Under the pieces are notes generated by a model that was not told the origin of the DNA, ran no database searches, and saw only the letters and a program-made list of their open reading frames with translations. Below, piece by piece: positions 62,397 to 64,000 of a stretch of 64,000 bases of DNA. This DNA comes from Bacteroidaceae bacterium. GTDB lineage: Bacteria > Bacteroidota > Bacteroidia > Bacteroidales > Bacteroidaceae. How positions within the stretch are numbered: the first letter of the stretch is position 1; the number at the start of each line of letters is the position of its first letter. Made by a program: the position numbers and the translations under genes. The stretch is taken from contig CABIVS010000015.1 of the NCBI GenBank assembly GCA_902362375.1, positions 1 through 64,000 on the forward strand, given 5' to 3'.

Positions 62397-63002
62397 TCAG
62401 ATTTGTCCGTTCTCCACCATCAATACCACGCGTTCCGTTAGTTTGTCCTCACCTTGCGGATCATATTCTTTCTTTAAACTGGCCCCGAACAGTGCGGCAA
62501 ATGCTTGATAGAACCCTGCCTTGAAAGGTCCCATAAACGCTTTTACCAGTTCATAACTAGTCTGATTACTTTGACGGTCCACAAGCTTTATCAACAATTT
62601 TCCCTGTGCAAAAGAGAGTTTCTTCATTCGGGCAGTATATTGATCTTTCAATCCTTTTTCAACCCGTTTGATATGTTTTTGGCGGGCTTTCTCATTGGGT
62701 AGAGTCTGAAGATATTCATAAGTTTCGATGATAGCCTGATTAATTTCTTTGGAAATAGGATATACCTTTTTCACGTTCCGAATCAATCGATAGTACTCCT
62801 GACGTTCCTTTTCATTTTTGAACTTAAGTGGTTTGAAGATATACACAGTCGGTAGTTGGATACTTGGGATTGTATCTCCATTGTAGATACACATCGGAAC
62901 CAAATATCCATTGATGCTTTGTTTTTCCTGTGCCTGCAAATGTAGTGAGCAGCAAACAGTGGCAAACAGTGTCATTACTACTATGTTAAGCCTTCTTTTC
63001 AC
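62397..63002 (-). CDS. DUF4294 domain-containing exported protein
   Basis: A 201-residue protein conserved in Bacteroidetes, function unknown. It has a signal peptide (MKRRLNIVVMTLFA... ending LQAQ) and the DUF4294 core rich in charged helices (NVKKVYPISKEINQAIIETY; KDQYTARMKKLSFAQGKLLI). The start is GTG at 63002; the first ATG in frame is codon 10 (62975), which would remove the basic n-region. A -7-like box TATTTTTG lies at 63014-63007, only about 5 bp before the GTG, so the mRNA may be nearly leaderless. It is divergent from the gene at 63121. Confidence 0.85.
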   Translation of the reverse strand: MKRRLNIVVMTLFATVCCSLHLQAQEKQSINGYLVPMCIYNGDTIPSIQLPTVYIFKPLKFKNEKERQEYYRLIRNVKKVYPISKEINQAIIETYEYLQTLPNEKARQKHIKRVEKGLKDQYTARMKKLSFAQGKLLIKLVDRQSNQTSYELVKAFMGPFKAGFYQAFAALFGASLKKEYDPQGEDKLTERVVLMVENGQI

Positions 63003-63067
63003 GATACAAAAATAGAATTAAAATTTTATTATTCAGACATATCTTTCAGACGTTAACCTATTTAAAG

Positions 63068-63075
63068 TATCTTTG
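63068..63075 (+). promoter_or_regulatory. -7 box for the helix-hairpin-helix/barrel gene
   Basis: TATCTTTG matches TAnnTTTG and lies 46 bp before the ATG at 63121. A minus-strand box for the DUF4294 gene is at 63014-63007. Confidence 0.6.
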
Positions 63076-63120
63076 CCCCCTTGTATGTAAAAAAGCGAGA
63101 AGATAATACACATTTTATTG

Positions 63121-64000
63121 ATGAAAACTACTCAACTAATCCGGTTGATAAGTATTATAAACAGCCTGTTCATAATTCCTGCTTGTAGTGCTCAAAACCC
63201 TTCTGAAAGTCTTTTAGAGGATGTTCTTGAAGATTTATCTGTTAATAACGATATTAATAACTCTGTTAATACCTTGAATTGGGAGAATGAATTGGAAGAA
63301 CTTTCCAATCGTCTGCAAGAACCTATTAATTTGAATGTTGCTACCCGTGAACAACTCGAACAGTTTCCTTTCCTTAGTGATATTCAGATTGAACATCTGC
63401 TGGCTTACATCTATATACACGGACAGATGAAAACTATCTATGAACTTCAACTAGTGGAAGATATGGATAAGCAGACAATCCAGTATTTACTACCATTCGT
63501 CTGTATAAAAGCTATTAACAATGAATCTTCTTTTCGGTGGAAAACTATGTTGAAAAGCGCAGCGAAGTATGGAAAAAATGAACTGTTAACTCGCTTTGAT
63601 ATACCACTTTATAAACGAAAAGGTTATGAACATACTTATTTAGGACCTTCTGTTTATAACTCTGTGAAATACAGTTTCCGATATAGTGACCGACTCTATG
63701 CAGGAGTCGTTGCAGAAAAAGATGCCGGAGAACCTTTGGGAGCTTTACACAATCGCTATGGCTACGATTATTATTCCTTTTATCTATTATTAAAAGATTG
63801 TGGGCGATTAAAAGCATTAGCTGTTGGTAACTATCGGCTTAGTTTTGGACAAGGATTGGTGATTAGCACTGATTATCTGATGGGAAAAACAGTCTATGCC
63901 TCTTCTTTCAACAATCGTAGCAGCAGGATAAAGAAACACTCTTCCAGTGATGAATACAATTATTTCAGAGGAGTGGCTGCCACAGTTGCTTTATCTAAGG
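63121..64000 (+). CDS. Helix-hairpin-helix protein with C-terminal beta-barrel region (5' part)
   Basis: The open frame from ATG 63121 runs off the right edge (293 codons visible). Signal or lipoprotein N-terminus (LFIIPACSAQ), then an acidic segment (LLEDVLEDLSVNND) and a ComEA-like helix-hairpin-helix motif (PINLNVATREQLEQFPFLSD). The remainder (from about 150) has alternating beta-strand pattern with many aromatics (YSFRYSDRLYAGVVAEKDAG), as in an outer-membrane barrel. Large proteins of this plan are common and uncharacterised in Bacteroides. Function unknown. Confidence 0.8.
   Translation, partial: MKTTQLIRLISIINSLFIIPACSAQNPSESLLEDVLEDLSVNNDINNSVNTLNWENELEELSNRLQEPINLNVATREQLEQFPFLSDIQIEHLLAYIYIHGQMKTIYELQLVEDMDKQTIQYLLPFVCIKAINNESSFRWKTMLKSAAKYGKNELLTRFDIPLYKRKGYEHTYLGPSVYNSVKYSFRYSDRLYAGVVAEKDAGEPLGALHNRYGYDYYSFYLLLKDCGRLKALAVGNYRLSFGQGLVISTDYLMGKTVYASSFNNRSSRIKKHSSSDEYNYFRGVAATVALSK

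Noticed and set aside
63131..63150. CGGTTGATAAGTATT shared with 33303-33320 and, less exactly, 37380-37395
   Set aside because: One copy is within the coding start of the gene at 63121 and the others differ; probably chance similarity in AT-rich sequence.

Overview
The window reads as a chromosomal segment of a gut Bacteroides species (Bacteroidales). Evidence: two SusC/SusD pairs, many secreted glycoside hydrolases and polysaccharide-lyase-like proteins, Bacteroidetes-type lipoproteins, and repeated -7 boxes of the TAnnTTTG type, often with TTTG or TTG about 20 bp upstream. The species cannot be fixed from sequence reading alone. No tRNA, rRNA, CRISPR array or transposase gene was found.

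Region 1 (410-12988, + strand) is a tightly spaced polysaccharide utilization locus (PUL 1): SusC, SusD, GH3, GH95, GH88 and a lyase of the alginate-lyase fold. The lyase should create unsaturated uronates at chain ends and GH88 should remove them, so the substrate is probably a uronic-acid polysaccharide carrying fucose- or galactose-type and beta-linked neutral sugars. No regulator gene is visible; it may lie left of the window.

Region 2 (13163-37049) is mostly core genome: alpha/beta hydrolase, MFS transporter, ychF, panE-like, lgt, mutS, a DMT permease, an AAA-ATPase/PD-(D/E)XK protein, a fused nucleotidyltransferase-HEPN protein, a solitary GH78, leuS, a YitT-like membrane protein, rdgB, an OmpA lipoprotein, nadA and a SpoU methylase. 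It also holds an internally deleted chloramphenicol acetyltransferase gene behind lgt, a very short candidate ncRNA, a MITE-like element, a perfect 30-bp inverted repeat after leuS, and a candidate minus-strand ncRNA upstream of GH78.

Region 3 (37454-62363) is a second, more AT-rich-looking PUL in four transcription units: GH27 (-); GH105, an unclassified clan GH-A enzyme and GH2 (+); SusC, SusD, a lyase-like protein and a GH78 (-); GH92 and a DUF4380-type lipoprotein (+). Each unit is preceded by the same promoter module: TTTTG direct repeats every 11 bp, a pyrimidine-rich tract, and a -7 box at a fixed distance. Embedded in the locus is a gene for an apparent membrane-anchored regulator: a cytoplasmic N-terminal HTH-like region, one transmembrane helix, and an extracytoplasmic PKD-like plus LamG-like sensor. 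It is neither a hybrid two-component system, an ECF sigma/anti-sigma pair nor an evident SusR homologue. Regulator plus four-copy module is the best candidate for an undescribed system here.

The right edge (62397-64000) carries a DUF4294 protein and the 5' part of a helix-hairpin-helix/beta-barrel protein.
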